Shown: piece after piece, positions 16,938 to 25,574 of the stretch
Numbering within the stretch: the first letter of the stretch is position 1
Layout of the letters: every line of letters begins with the position of its first letter
The notes under the pieces: generated by a model
Told to the model about the DNA's origin: nothing
Seen by the model: only the letters and a program-made list of their open reading frames with translations
Databases searched by the model: none
Origin: an uncultured Collinsella sp.
Lineage (GTDB): Bacteria; Actinomycetota; Coriobacteriia; Coriobacteriales; Coriobacteriaceae
Assembly (NCBI GenBank): GCA_937958315.1
Contig: CALFGH010000009.1
Location: 1-36,777 of the forward strand
DNA: 36,777 nt
Direction: 5' to 3'
Translations under genes and position numbers: made by a program

Positions 16938-18989
16938 TTACTCGCCCAGCTGATCAAGGTCGATATCGCCAAAGAACACCTGGTCCTCCTTGCCGAGCGC
17001 ACTCGGGATGATGGAGAAGGTGTTGGAGATGCCGTCCTGGGCATCGCGGAACGGGAGCTTGGAAACCGAAGACAGCGAAGCGATGGCGCCGTGGCTATCG
17101 CGCTTGTGCATGGGGTTAGCACCCGGGGCGAACGGCTGGCCAGCCTTGCGGCCGTCGGGCGTGGAGCCGGTCTTCTTACCGTACACGACGTTGGAAGTAA
17201 TGGTCAGAACCGAGGTCGTGGGCACGGAGTTGCGGTAGGTGTCGTTCATGCGGATGTACTCCATGAACTGGTGCACAACGTCGTGAGCGATCTGGTCGAC
17301 GCGGTCGTCGTCGTTACCGTACTTGGGGAACTCGCCCTCGGTCTCGAAGTCGACGATGATGCCGTTCTCGTCACGGACGGGGTGGACCTTGGCGTACTTG
17401 ATGGCGGACAGGGAGTCAGCCACGACGGAAAGGCCAGCGATGCCCGTAGCGAACCAGCGGTGCACGTGCTTGTCGTGCAGAGCCATCTGAATGCGCTCGT
17501 AGCAGTACTTATCGTGCATGTAGTGGATGATGTTCAGCGAGTTGACGTACACGCCAGCGAGCCACTTCATCATGTCGTTGTACTTGGCCACAACGTCGTC
17601 GTAATCGAGCGTATCGCCCTCGACGGCGCGATACTTGGGGCCGACCTGCTTCTTGGAGACCTCGTCAACACCGCCGTTGAGTGCGTACAGCAGGCACTTG
17701 GCCAGGTTGGCGCGGGCGCCGAAGAACTGCATCTCCTTGCCGATGCGCATGGAGGACACGCAGCAGGCGATGCCGTAGTCGTCGCCGTGGTAAACGCGCA
17801 TGAGGTCGTCGTTCTCGTACTGGATCGAGGAGCTGGCGACAGAAGTCTTGGCGCAGAACTTCTTGAAGTTCTCGGGCAGACGGGTCGACCACAGAACGGT
17901 CATGTTGGGCTCGGGGCTGGTGCCCATGTTCTCGAGCGTGTGCAGGTAGCGGTAGCTCATCTTGGTAACGAGCGTACGGCCGTCGACACCCATGCCGCCG
18001 ATGGACTCGGTGACCCACTGCGGATCGCCGGTGAACAGGGCCTGGTACTCGGGGGTACGGGCAAACTTGACCATGCGGAGCTTCATGATGAAGTGATCCA
18101 CGAACTCCTGGATCTGCTCCTCGGTGAAGGTGCCGTTGGCAAGGTCGCGCTCAGCGTAGATGTCGATGAACGTAGAGGTACGGCCGATGGACATAGCAGC
18201 GCCGTTCTGCTCCTTGACGGCAGCAAGGTAGGCGAAGTACATCCACTGGATGGCCTCCTGCGTGTTGGTAGCAGGGTTGGAAATGTCGAAACCATAGGTC
18301 TCGGCCATCATCTTGAGCTCGCCGAGGGCGCGGATCTGCTCCTGCAGCTCCTCACGATCGCGGATGTTGTCGGCGGTCATGACCGTCGGGGTGGAAGCCT
18401 TCTGGGCCTCCTTGTCCTTGATCAGGTAGTCGACACCGTACAGGGCAACACGACGGTAGTCGCCGATGATGCGGCCGCGGCCATAGCCATCGGGCAGACC
18501 GGTGATGATGTGAGCCGAGCGGCAAGCACGCATCTCGGGGGTGTAGACATCGAAGACGCCAGCGTTGTGGGTCTTGCGCTCGAAGGTGTAGCGCTCAACA
18601 ACGTTCTCGTCGACCTTGTAGCCGTGCTGGCTGGCAGCCTGGCAAGCGATGCGGATACCACCGTTGACGTGCAGCGCGCGCTTGAGCGGCTTGTCGGTCT
18701 GGAGGCCAACAATGGTCTCCTTGTCGCGATGGGCATTATCGATGTAGCCAGCGGGGTGGCTCACGATACCCGTGACGGTCTTGGTGTCCATATCGAGGAC
18801 ACCACCCTGCTCGCGCTCCTTAAGCAGCAGGTCGAGAACCTCGCCCCACAGCTCCTTGGTACGCTCGGTCGGACCTACGAGGAACGACTCGTCGCCCTCG
18901 TAGGGGGTGTAGTTCTTCTGGATGAAGTCTCGGACGTCAACCTCTCCCGTCCAGATGCCTTCCTTGAAGCCTTCCCATGCCTCCTGCAT
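16938..18989 (-). CDS. pflB: Pyruvate formate-lyase catalytic subunit lacking the glycyl radical domain
   Basis: Formate C-acetyltransferase turns pyruvate and CoA into acetyl-CoA and formate in fermentation. The 683-residue protein follows E. coli PFL closely, from AWEGFKEG and VRDFIQKNYTPYEGDESF to the active-site pair Cys409-Cys410 in GIACCVSSMRIGKEMQFFG and onward through GKKTGSTPDGRKAGQPF. It stops after FSIIPSALGKEDQVFFG..., about 75 residues before the E. coli end, so the radical glycine loop is missing. That part is encoded next as a separate gene with its own ribosome binding site. The start at 18989 (MQEAWEGF) has AGGAG rather far upstream (about 12 bases). The long upstream region (18990-19538) probably holds its promoter. 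Confidence 0.93.
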   Translation of the reverse strand: MQEAWEGFKEGIWTGEVDVRDFIQKNYTPYEGDESFLVGPTERTKELWGEVLDLLLKEREQGGVLDMDTKTVTGIVSHPAGYIDNAHRDKETIVGLQTDKPLKRALHVNGGIRIACQAASQHGYKVDENVVERYTFERKTHNAGVFDVYTPEMRACRSAHIITGLPDGYGRGRIIGDYRRVALYGVDYLIKDKEAQKASTPTVMTADNIRDREELQEQIRALGELKMMAETYGFDISNPATNTQEAIQWMYFAYLAAVKEQNGAAMSIGRTSTFIDIYAERDLANGTFTEEQIQEFVDHFIMKLRMVKFARTPEYQALFTGDPQWVTESIGGMGVDGRTLVTKMSYRYLHTLENMGTSPEPNMTVLWSTRLPENFKKFCAKTSVASSSIQYENDDLMRVYHGDDYGIACCVSSMRIGKEMQFFGARANLAKCLLYALNGGVDEVSKKQVGPKYRAVEGDTLDYDDVVAKYNDMMKWLAGVYVNSLNIIHYMHDKYCYERIQMALHDKHVHRWFATGIAGLSVVADSLSAIKYAKVHPVRDENGIIVDFETEGEFPKYGNDDDRVDQIAHDVVHQFMEYIRMNDTYRNSVPTTSVLTITSNVVYGKKTGSTPDGRKAGQPFAPGANPMHKRDSHGAIASLSSVSKLPFRDAQDGISNTFSIIPSALGKEDQVFFGDIDLDQLGE

Positions 18990-19202
18990 TGTGTAACCAC
19001 GCTCCTAGTTACGTGTAATGCGGCGCTCTCTCACACCGCTGCTTATTGAATTCTTGAATTTTCGGCTTGCACTACCGGCTTCTACCGTTCTTCACCACAC
19101 GTTGGTACAGGGAAAAACGTTTGTCCACCTTGGAACTGCAACCCAAAACCCAAGATTTCACCCGTTTGAGAAGGATAACATAGCCACCCCCTTCATCAGT
19201 GC

Positions 19203-19228
19203 TGTTATATGTTCCTTTTTTTATAACA
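19203..19228. promoter_or_regulatory. Inverted repeat upstream of pflB
   Basis: TGTTATA (19203-19209) and TATAACA (19222-19228) are exact complements 12 bases apart, in an AT-rich stretch about 215 bases before pflB. It could be a regulator site for the anaerobic pfl promoter. I do not recognise it as an FNR or Rex site. Confidence 0.3.
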
Positions 19229-19367
19229 TAAGGGCTTTTTTTACAAACCTGCAGGAAATGCGAGCGCAAACAACTACCGTTCACCGATTTGTTTGGTTTT
19301 TTCCTTGCCTTTGTACGACGTTCACCCTAGCTGTTATGCCAGCTTTACCAGGGTAAAGTGCCTCTGA

Positions 19368-19472
19368 GTAGGCTTTAGGACATGTCTAACGATCTGCCCC
19401 TAACTTTGCTGGCACCGACGGTGTACGGAGGTCGCCTAAAGGTAGTTTTCTAGACATGTCCCAAAATCTACC
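19368..19472. repeat. Paired REP-like palindromes (BIME- or MITE-like)
   Basis: Two related palindromes in inverse orientation flank a 42-base centre: 19368-19398 begins GTAGGCTTTAGGACATGTC and 19441-19472 ends GACATGTCCCAAAATCTACC. GACATGTC is present in each (19379-19386, 19453-19460), and GGACATGTCTA/TAGACATGTCC are exact complements. The solo copy at 1289-1321 belongs to the same family. It lies between the pflB upstream region and marR. I see no open reading frame in it; transposition in trans is inferred. Confidence 0.6.
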
Positions 19473-19500
19473 GCATAGGGTGCGCGTGCAAGGGTATCAT

Positions 19501-19545
19501 CTTTCACCGAAAATAGTTTCTAGTGTTAGGGGTTTTCGGTGGAAG
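19501..19545 (+). promoter_or_regulatory. Inverted repeat enclosing the marR ribosome binding site and start codon
   Basis: CTTTCACCGAAAA (19501-19513) pairs with TTTTCGGTGGAAG (19533-19545): 13 positions, one of them G.T. The loop contains AGGGG, the likely Shine-Dalgarno, and the GTG start (19539-19541) is inside the right arm. It could be a DNA operator for MarR autoregulation or an mRNA hairpin that hides the start codon. Confidence 0.5.
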
Positions 19546-19988
19546 ATACCGATTTCCATGAGCTTGGGCGTCAGCTCCTTACCGAGTTTGGCGGCATTCA
19601 CCAGCGCGTTTCGCGCTTTGTGGACAAAGCTCTCAGCGGCGAGATGGCTGTCATGCGCGCCCTTATGCTCGCTGGCGGTTCGCTCACGCCGAGCGAACTC
19701 GCTGATCGCGCCTGGGTCTCGAACGCCCGCATTGCCAATATCCTACGCGCTCTCGAAGCCAAGGGCTGGGTTGAGCGTGAGCACTCAAAGACCGACCGTC
19801 GTCGCGTACACGTCATAGTGACCGACAAGGGATTCCAGGATCTCGAAATCAAACGCCGGGAATTCGAGGAGCGCACCGCGGCTTTCCTCGAGCAGCTCGG
19901 CGAAACAGATACCCAAGAGATGGTGCGCCTTCTAAGACGTGCCAACGAAATTATCGACCGCAATCAAGAAAGGAGAGATGCCGAGTGA
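19539..19988 (+). CDS. MarR family transcriptional regulator
   Basis: The 149-residue protein has a winged helix-turn-helix in its middle: LTPSELADRAWVSNARIANI (about 49-68), then the recognition/wing part VEREHSKTDRRRVHVIVTDKG, the classic MarR D-x-R-R motif. Flanking helices fit the dimer interface. It is translationally coupled to the ABC transporter genes (GTGA overlap at 19985-19988), so it most likely represses this operon and responds to a compound the transporter exports. The start is GTG 19539, with AGGGG upstream, within an inverted repeat that may be its operator. Confidence 0.92.
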   Translation: MEDTDFHELGRQLLTEFGGIHQRVSRFVDKALSGEMAVMRALMLAGGSLTPSELADRAWVSNARIANILRALEAKGWVEREHSKTDRRRVHVIVTDKGFQDLEIKRREFEERTAAFLEQLGETDTQEMVRLLRRANEIIDRNQERRDAE

Positions 19989-22351
19989 GGATTCTCAAGC
20001 TCTTTAAAAAGCATGTCCTGGCACTGTTCGCAGCGATCGTACTTATCGTAATCAGCTGCAACGCCGATCTGGCGCTGCCTACCTATATGAGCGACATCGT
20101 CGACGTGGGCGTGCAGCAAGGCGGCATCGCCTCGCCCGTGCCCGACACCATTCGCGCCGAATCGCTCGACGACCTCGAACTCTTTATGAGCACCAAGGAC
20201 GCCAAAGCTGTGGAGGCCGTGTTTAGCAAGGCTGACAAAAACGGTATTCGAACTTACAAGGGCACCGAGGAAGAGCGTGCCGATGGAGGCAAGATTGCCG
20301 ACATTATGAGCCTGCCCGAGACTGTCGTCCTTTCGCTCAACCAGGGCATCGACGCCAACTCCATGGGCGACATGACTGGCACGTCCGGCGAGAAAGACAG
20401 CGACGCCGCTCAGGCCATGCCCACCCCCGAGCAGATGGCGGCGATGACGCCCGAGCAGCTCGCCGAGATGCAGCAGAAGGCCGCAGCGGCGCAGAACATG
20501 CAAAAGCAGATTGATGCCGACGGCGGTAAAATCACCATGAAGGGCCTGCGTCTAGGCGTTGAAGGCGGCCTAATCGACCAGGGCAAGCTCGTCGAGGGCG
20601 CCAACGATATGGCGGACAAAATGGGCTCCATGTCAGGCTCCATCGTCACTCAGCGCGCCGTGAGCTATGTGCAGGATGAGTACAAGGCGCAGGGCATCGA
20701 CCCCGCCGACGTGCAGAACGCCTACCTGGGCCGCATGGCGACCACGATGTTTGGTCTGTGTCTGGTGTCACTCGTCGCCACCATCCTGACCGGTGCCGTG
20801 GCTTCGCGCACCGCCTGCTCCATCGCCCGCGACCTGCGCCGCGAGACCTTCAACAAGGTTATGCACTTCTCGCCGGCCGAGGTGGGCAAGTTTAGCCAGG
20901 CCTCGCTCATCACCCGCTGTACCAACGACATTCAGCAGATCCAGATGGCCGCAACCCTGTTTATCCGCATGTGCCTGATGGCCCCCGTCATGGGCATCGT
21001 CGCTGTCATGCGTGTCCTGGCCAACCACACCGGCCTGGAGTGGACCATCGCCGTGGCCATCATCGCGGTCTCGGCCGTCGTCGGCGTGCTTATGGGCCTC
21101 ACCATGCCCAAGTTCAAAAAGATGCAGAGCTTCGTGGACCGCGTGAACCTTACCGCCCGCGAGCTGCTCGACGGCCTTATGCCCATCCGCTCGTTCAACC
21201 GCGAGGAGCATGAGCTCGAGCGTTTTGACAAGGCTTCGCTCGACCTGATGACCACGCAGCTCTACACCAACCGCGCCATGAGCTTTATGATGCCGCTCAT
21301 GATGCTGGTCATGAACTGCATCACCGTGCTTATCGTCTGGTTTGGCGCGCAGGGCGTGTCCGACGGCGTGATGCAGGTCGGCAACATGATGGCGTTTATC
21401 TCCTACACCATGCAGATCGTCATGGCGTTTATGATCCTCACCATGGTTTCGGTCATCCTGCCCCGCGCCGAGGTCGCAGCCGAGCGCGTAGAAGAGGTCA
21501 TCACTTGCCCCACGAGCATCAACGACCCTGCCTCGCCCAAACTGCCTGCGACCAGCGCGCCGCGCGGTGAGCTGTGCTTCCGCGACGTGAGCTTCCAGTA
21601 TCCCGATGCCCGCGCCGATGTCATCAGCGGCGTGAACTTCACCACGCATGCCGGTCAGATGCTCGGCATCATTGGCTCCACGGGCTCGGGCAAGTCCACG
21701 CTCGTGCAGCTGATTCCGCGCCTGTACGACGTCACAGGCGGCAGCATTTCGCTCGACGGCATCGACGTGCGTGACATGACCCTTTCCGAGCTGCGCGGCC
21801 GCATTGGATACATCCCGCAGCAGGGGCGTCTGTTCTCGGGCACCGTCGAGAGCAACCTCAAGTTTGCCGGCGACATGGTGAGCGACGAGGACATGCACCG
21901 GGCGGCACGCATCGCACAGGCCGAGGACTTTATCGCCGAGCGCGAGGGCGGCTACAACTCCCCCATCAGCCAGGGCGGTTCCAATGTCTCGGGCGGTCAG
22001 CGCCAGCGTCTGGCCATCGCCCGCGCCTTGGCAAAAAAGCCCGAGGTTGTGGTGTTCGATGACTCGTTTAGCGCCCTCGACTACAAGACCGACGCGCGCC
22101 TGCGCGAAGAGCTGGCCAAAAACGTTACCGACGCCGCACTCGTGGTCGTGGCCCAGCGCATCGCGACCATCATGCACGCCGATCAAATTATCGTGCTCGA
22201 CGACGGCCACGTGGTGGGCACCGGCACGCACGAGGAGCTGCTGCGCAGCTGCCCGGCGTACCTGGAGATCGCACAGTCGCAGCTTTCCGCCGAGGAGCTG
22301 GGGCTTACCCAAGAAGAAATTGCAGCCGTCATGGAAGGAGGCGAGCGCTGA
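19985..22351 (+). CDS. ABC exporter half-transporter with degenerate catalytic site
   Basis: A type IV ABC exporter subunit of 788 residues. TM1 lies at about 12-32 and TM2 begins near 252; the roughly 215 residues between are far longer than normal and include a Met/Gln/Ala-rich stretch (PEQMAAMTPEQLAEMQQKAA). The ATPase domain has Walker A GSTGSGKST (564-572), signature VSGGQ (668-672) and Walker B ending FDDSFSALD, where Asp693 replaces the catalytic glutamate. That pattern is typical of the inactive-site member of heterodimeric exporters (TmrAB, BmrCD, TM287/288). The start GTG overlaps the marR stop and the end overlaps the next ABC gene, so the three are one operon. The cargo is unknown. 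Confidence 0.92.
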   Translation: MRILKLFKKHVLALFAAIVLIVISCNADLALPTYMSDIVDVGVQQGGIASPVPDTIRAESLDDLELFMSTKDAKAVEAVFSKADKNGIRTYKGTEEERADGGKIADIMSLPETVVLSLNQGIDANSMGDMTGTSGEKDSDAAQAMPTPEQMAAMTPEQLAEMQQKAAAAQNMQKQIDADGGKITMKGLRLGVEGGLIDQGKLVEGANDMADKMGSMSGSIVTQRAVSYVQDEYKAQGIDPADVQNAYLGRMATTMFGLCLVSLVATILTGAVASRTACSIARDLRRETFNKVMHFSPAEVGKFSQASLITRCTNDIQQIQMAATLFIRMCLMAPVMGIVAVMRVLANHTGLEWTIAVAIIAVSAVVGVLMGLTMPKFKKMQSFVDRVNLTARELLDGLMPIRSFNREEHELERFDKASLDLMTTQLYTNRAMSFMMPLMMLVMNCITVLIVWFGAQGVSDGVMQVGNMMAFISYTMQIVMAFMILTMVSVILPRAEVAAERVEEVITCPTSINDPASPKLPATSAPRGELCFRDVSFQYPDARADVISGVNFTTHAGQMLGIIGSTGSGKSTLVQLIPRLYDVTGGSISLDGIDVRDMTLSELRGRIGYIPQQGRLFSGTVESNLKFAGDMVSDEDMHRAARIAQAEDFIAEREGGYNSPISQGGSNVSGGQRQRLAIARALAKKPEVVVFDDSFSALDYKTDARLREELAKNVTDAALVVVAQRIATIMHADQIIVLDDGHVVGTGTHEELLRSCPAYLEIAQSQLSAEELGLTQEEIAAVMEGGER

Positions 22352-24207
22352 TGGCAGACGAGACCAAGACTCAGATTCCCAAGCCCACCCGTCAGCGTGG
22401 TCCCATGGGCCGCATGGGCGGCATGCGTCGCGGCGAAAAGGCCAAGGACTTTAAGGGCACCATGAGGCAGCTGCTTGGCTATATCGGTCAGCACAAGATT
22501 GCCGTGTTTACCGCCGTCGCCTTTGCCGTGTGCTCGGTCATCTTTAACATTGTGGGGCCCAAAGTACTTGGCCAGGTTACGACCAAGCTGTTCGAGGGCC
22601 TGGTTGCCAAGGTAAACGGTACCGGCGACGTTGACTTTGCCTGGATCGCCAAGACGCTTGGCTTTTTGCTCTGCCTGTATCTGGCAAGCTCTATTTGCAG
22701 CCTCATCCAAGGCTGGCTTATGACCGGCGTCACGCAAAAGATTTGCTACCGCATGCGCAAGGAGATCGCCGCCAAGATCGCTGTCGTTCCGATGAGCTAC
22801 TTCAACGGCCACAGCAAGGGCGACGTGCTCAGCCGCATCACCAACGACGTCGATACGCTCGGCCAGTCGCTCAACCAAAGCGTGACGCAGCTCATCACGT
22901 CGGTAACGCAGATTATCGGCGTACTCGTCATGATGCTGTCGATCAGTCTGCCGCTCACCGGCGTCACCGTGCTCACGCTGCCGGCAGCCGCGATTATCCT
23001 GACCGTAATGATTCACTTCTCGCAGCCGTACTTCCGCGAGCAACAGCAGGTCCTGGGCACCGTCAACGGCATTATCGAGGAGGACTTTGCCGGCCAGAAC
23101 GTTATTCAGGTGTTCGACCGCGCCGAGGCCTCGATCGAGGAGTTCGACCGTCAAAACGACCGTCTCTTTATTAGCGGCTGGCGCTCGCAGTTCCTGTCGG
23201 GCCTGATGATGCCGCTTATGAGCCTGGTGGGCAACATGGGCTACGTGGGCGTCGTCGTGGTGGGCGCGCAGCTCGCGCTGACCGGCAATGCCACGCCCGG
23301 CGACATCCAGAGCTTTATCCAGTACGTTCGCAACTTTACGCAACCCGTGCAGCAGCTGGGCAACGTGAGCAACACGATGCAGTCGATGGCCGCCGCCACC
23401 GAGCGCGTCTTTGAGTTCCTGGCCGCGCCCGAGGAAGAGCAGAAGGCCGACGCGCAGATTCCCGAGAAGCGCCCCGGCCACGTGGAGTTTGACCATGTCA
23501 AGTTTGGCTACACGCCCGACAAGACCATCATCCACGACTTTAGCTGCGAGGCACAGCCCGGCCAAACCATCGCCATCGTCGGCCCCACCGGCGCCGGCAA
23601 GACCACGCTCGTCAAGCTGCTGCAGCGCTTTTACGACGTGGACGGCGGTTCGCTGCGCGTCGAGGGTGTCGACGTGCGCGACTGGGACCGCGCGGCACTG
23701 CGCGGCGAGTTTGCCATGGTACTGCAGGATACCTGGCTGTTTAACGGCACCATCCGCGAGAACATCCGCTACGGACGCCCCGATGCGAGCGATGCCGAGG
23801 TCGAGGCCGCCGCTCGTGCTGCGCGCTGCGACCACTTTATCCATACGCTCGCCGGCGGCTACGACTTTATGATCAACGAGGAGGGTACTAACCTGTCGCA
23901 GGGTCAGCGCCAGCTCGTGACCATCGCCCGCGCCATTTTGGCCGACCGTCCGGCGCTGATTTTGGACGAGGCGACTTCCAACGTGGACACCCGCACCGAG
24001 GAGCTCATCCAGCGCGCCATGGATGCGCTGATGCAGGGCCGTACCAGCTTTGTCATCGCGCATCGCCTGTCCACAATCCGAAACGCCGACGTGATCTTGG
24101 TAATCCGCGACGGTGACATCGTCGAGAAGGGCACGCACGACGAGCTGCTCGCCCAGGGTGGCTTCTACGCCGATCTGTACAACTCGCAGTTCGACGAAGC
24201 GGCGTAA
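22351..24207 (+). CDS. ABC exporter half-transporter with canonical ATPase
   Basis: The partner subunit of the preceding exporter, 618 residues. A basic, Gly/Met/Arg-rich cytoplasmic N-terminus (about 1-35) precedes six expected transmembrane helices and an ATPase domain with Walker A GPTGAGKTT (411-419), signature LSQGQ (515-519) and Walker B LILDEATSNVD with catalytic Glu540. The pair thus has one complete and one degenerate site. The ATG overlaps the upstream stop codon by one base (TGATG). A strong intrinsic terminator follows at 24241. Regulation by the upstream MarR and a role in efflux of drugs, peptides or lipids are inferred. Confidence 0.93.
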   Translation: MADETKTQIPKPTRQRGPMGRMGGMRRGEKAKDFKGTMRQLLGYIGQHKIAVFTAVAFAVCSVIFNIVGPKVLGQVTTKLFEGLVAKVNGTGDVDFAWIAKTLGFLLCLYLASSICSLIQGWLMTGVTQKICYRMRKEIAAKIAVVPMSYFNGHSKGDVLSRITNDVDTLGQSLNQSVTQLITSVTQIIGVLVMMLSISLPLTGVTVLTLPAAAIILTVMIHFSQPYFREQQQVLGTVNGIIEEDFAGQNVIQVFDRAEASIEEFDRQNDRLFISGWRSQFLSGLMMPLMSLVGNMGYVGVVVVGAQLALTGNATPGDIQSFIQYVRNFTQPVQQLGNVSNTMQSMAAATERVFEFLAAPEEEQKADAQIPEKRPGHVEFDHVKFGYTPDKTIIHDFSCEAQPGQTIAIVGPTGAGKTTLVKLLQRFYDVDGGSLRVEGVDVRDWDRAALRGEFAMVLQDTWLFNGTIRENIRYGRPDASDAEVEAAARAARCDHFIHTLAGGYDFMINEEGTNLSQGQRQLVTIARAILADRPALILDEATSNVDTRTEELIQRAMDALMQGRTSFVIAHRLSTIRNADVILVIRDGDIVEKGTHDELLAQGGFYADLYNSQFDEAA

Positions 24208-24240
24208 ATTCGGCCGCAGGGAATGGATAATGCCCGAGAG

Positions 24241-24274
24241 CGGGGGCACAGGACAACCTGCGCCCCCGTTTTTT
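24241..24274 (+). terminator. Intrinsic terminator after the ABC exporter operon
   Basis: CGGGGGCACAGG (24241-24252) pairs with CCTGCGCCCCCG (24257-24268), one A.C mismatch, loop ACAA, followed by TTTTTT (24269-24274). Confidence 0.9.
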
Positions 24275-24377
24275 GTTCTGCGGCCCTCGAACCGCCTCCC
24301 CTGAAACTCGATCGACGACCTCTTCCAAGCCACGTGGCATCATTCCATTCCAGGACCAGCTGACGTTTACCCAGATA

Positions 24378-24416
24378 AAACCTGCCAAAATAAACCTGTC
24401 CCTTTTCGGCAGGTTT
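24378..24416 (+). repeat. Small hairpin with CTGTCCC in the loop
   Basis: AAACCTGCC (24378-24386) pairs with GGCAGGTTT (24408-24416) and AAAA with TTTT, with one bulged C; the loop is TAAACCTGTCCC. It lies upstream of the DAHP synthase gene in an otherwise featureless leader. The loop motif is shared with 8490-8522 and 32541-32579, but the stem is not. Confidence 0.5.
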
Positions 24417-24502
24417 CGCTTGCACTTTAGCGTGCGACAGCGGATAATGCCGAGCATTCGACAATACGCTTATTGCTCTTTCTGTAGATTGAGGAGGCCC
24501 CT

Positions 24503-25534
24503 ATGGCCATGGAATTCAAACGCAAGTTGCCAATCCCCATGGAGATCCGCGAGGAAATGCCGCTTTCCGCCGAGCTTACCGCCAAAAAGCAGGCATTCGA
24601 TGCCGAGGTCGCCAAAGTCTTTACCGGCGAGGACGCACGTAAGGTGCTCATCATCGGCCCGTGCTCTGCCGACCGCGAGGACTCGGTGCTTGAGTACATG
24701 AACCGACTGGCCAAGGTCGCCGAGGACGTCAAGGACAAGCTCATCATCATTCCGCGCGTCTACACCAACAAGCCGCGCACCAAGGGCACCGGCTACAAGG
24801 GCCTGCTGCACAACCCCGACCCCGAGGCGCCCGATGACCTGCTCGAAGGCGTTAAGGCCATTCGCCATATGCACCTGCGCGTCATCGAGGAGACCGGTTT
24901 CTTTACCGCCGACGAGATGCTCTACCCGTCCAACTACCAGTACCTCGTTGACCTGCTGAGCTATGTTGCCGTGGGCGCGCGCTCGGTCGAAAACCAGGAG
25001 CATCGCCTGGTGTCGAGCGGCATTTCGGTGCCCGTCGGCATGAAAAATCCCACCGCTGGTTCCACCACCGTCATGCTCAACTCCATCTACGCTGCCCAGG
25101 CGCATCAGAGCTTTATCTTCCGCAACTGGGAAGTTGAGTGCGACGGCAATCCGCTCGCACACGCCGTCATGCGTGGCTACATCGGTCTCGACGGTCGTAC
25201 CTACCCCAACTACCACTACGAGCACCTGGAGCGCCTGGCCGAGCGCTATACCGAGCATGCCGGCTACGCCAACCCGGCGGCGGTCATCGACTGCAACCAC
25301 GACAACTCGGGCAAGCGTCCACTGGAGCAGTATCGCATTTGCAAGGAAGTGCTCGACAGCTGCCGCCGCAACGAGTCCATCTCCAAGCTGGTCAAGGGCT
25401 TTATGATCGAGTCCTACCTGGAGGACGGCAACCAGCCGGTTGACGGCGGCGTCTTTGGCAAGTCGATCACCGATCCGTGTCTGGGCTGGGAAAAGACCGA
25501 CTACCTCATCCACGAGATCGCGGAGCGTATTTAG
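24503..25534 (+). CDS. 3-deoxy-7-phosphoheptulonate (DAHP) synthase, class I
   Basis: This enzyme condenses phosphoenolpyruvate and erythrose-4-phosphate in the first step of the shikimate pathway. The 343-residue protein is of the AroF/AroG/AroH type: GPCSAD (52-57), IPRVYTNKPRTKGTGYKGL, GARSVENQEHR, SVPVGMKNPTAGS and DCNHDNSGKRP are all conserved segments with the substrate and metal ligands. The length is that of the E. coli isozymes, with no fused chorismate mutase or ACT domain. The ATG at 24503 is preceded by GAGGAGG. Which aromatic amino acid inhibits it cannot be told by eye, so I give no single symbol. A hairpin overlaps its stop codon. Confidence 0.93.
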   Translation: MAMEFKRKLPIPMEIREEMPLSAELTAKKQAFDAEVAKVFTGEDARKVLIIGPCSADREDSVLEYMNRLAKVAEDVKDKLIIIPRVYTNKPRTKGTGYKGLLHNPDPEAPDDLLEGVKAIRHMHLRVIEETGFFTADEMLYPSNYQYLVDLLSYVAVGARSVENQEHRLVSSGISVPVGMKNPTAGSTTVMLNSIYAAQAHQSFIFRNWEVECDGNPLAHAVMRGYIGLDGRTYPNYHYEHLERLAERYTEHAGYANPAAVIDCNHDNSGKRPLEQYRICKEVLDSCRRNESISKLVKGFMIESYLEDGNQPVDGGVFGKSITDPCLGWEKTDYLIHEIAERI

Positions 25535-25561
25535 TTACGCGGTTTTACCAAACCGCGTAAC
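25534..25561 (+). terminator. Hairpin at the DAHP synthase stop codon
   Basis: GTTACGCGGTTT (25534-25545) pairs perfectly with AAACCGCGTAAC (25550-25561) over 12 bp with a 4-base loop; the stem begins at the last base of the TAG stop. No T-tract follows, so it may protect the transcript end rather than terminate alone. Confidence 0.55.
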
Positions 25562-25574
25562 GACTCGACGCTGC

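Noticed and set aside
17091..19049. Long open frame on the plus strand (652 codons) opposite pflB
   Set aside because: It is antisense to a clear PFL coding sequence, has low-complexity Val/Asp/His-rich content and no ribosome binding site; GC-rich codon use opens such frames.
19368..19472. Insertion sequence remnant
   Set aside because: Only 105 bases with inverted palindromes and no transposase remnant or target duplication that I could see; a REP/BIME-like element fits better.
22183..24333. Long minus-strand frame opposite the second ABC gene
   Set aside because: It lacks any recognisable domain and covers a well-supported exporter gene in the opposite direction.
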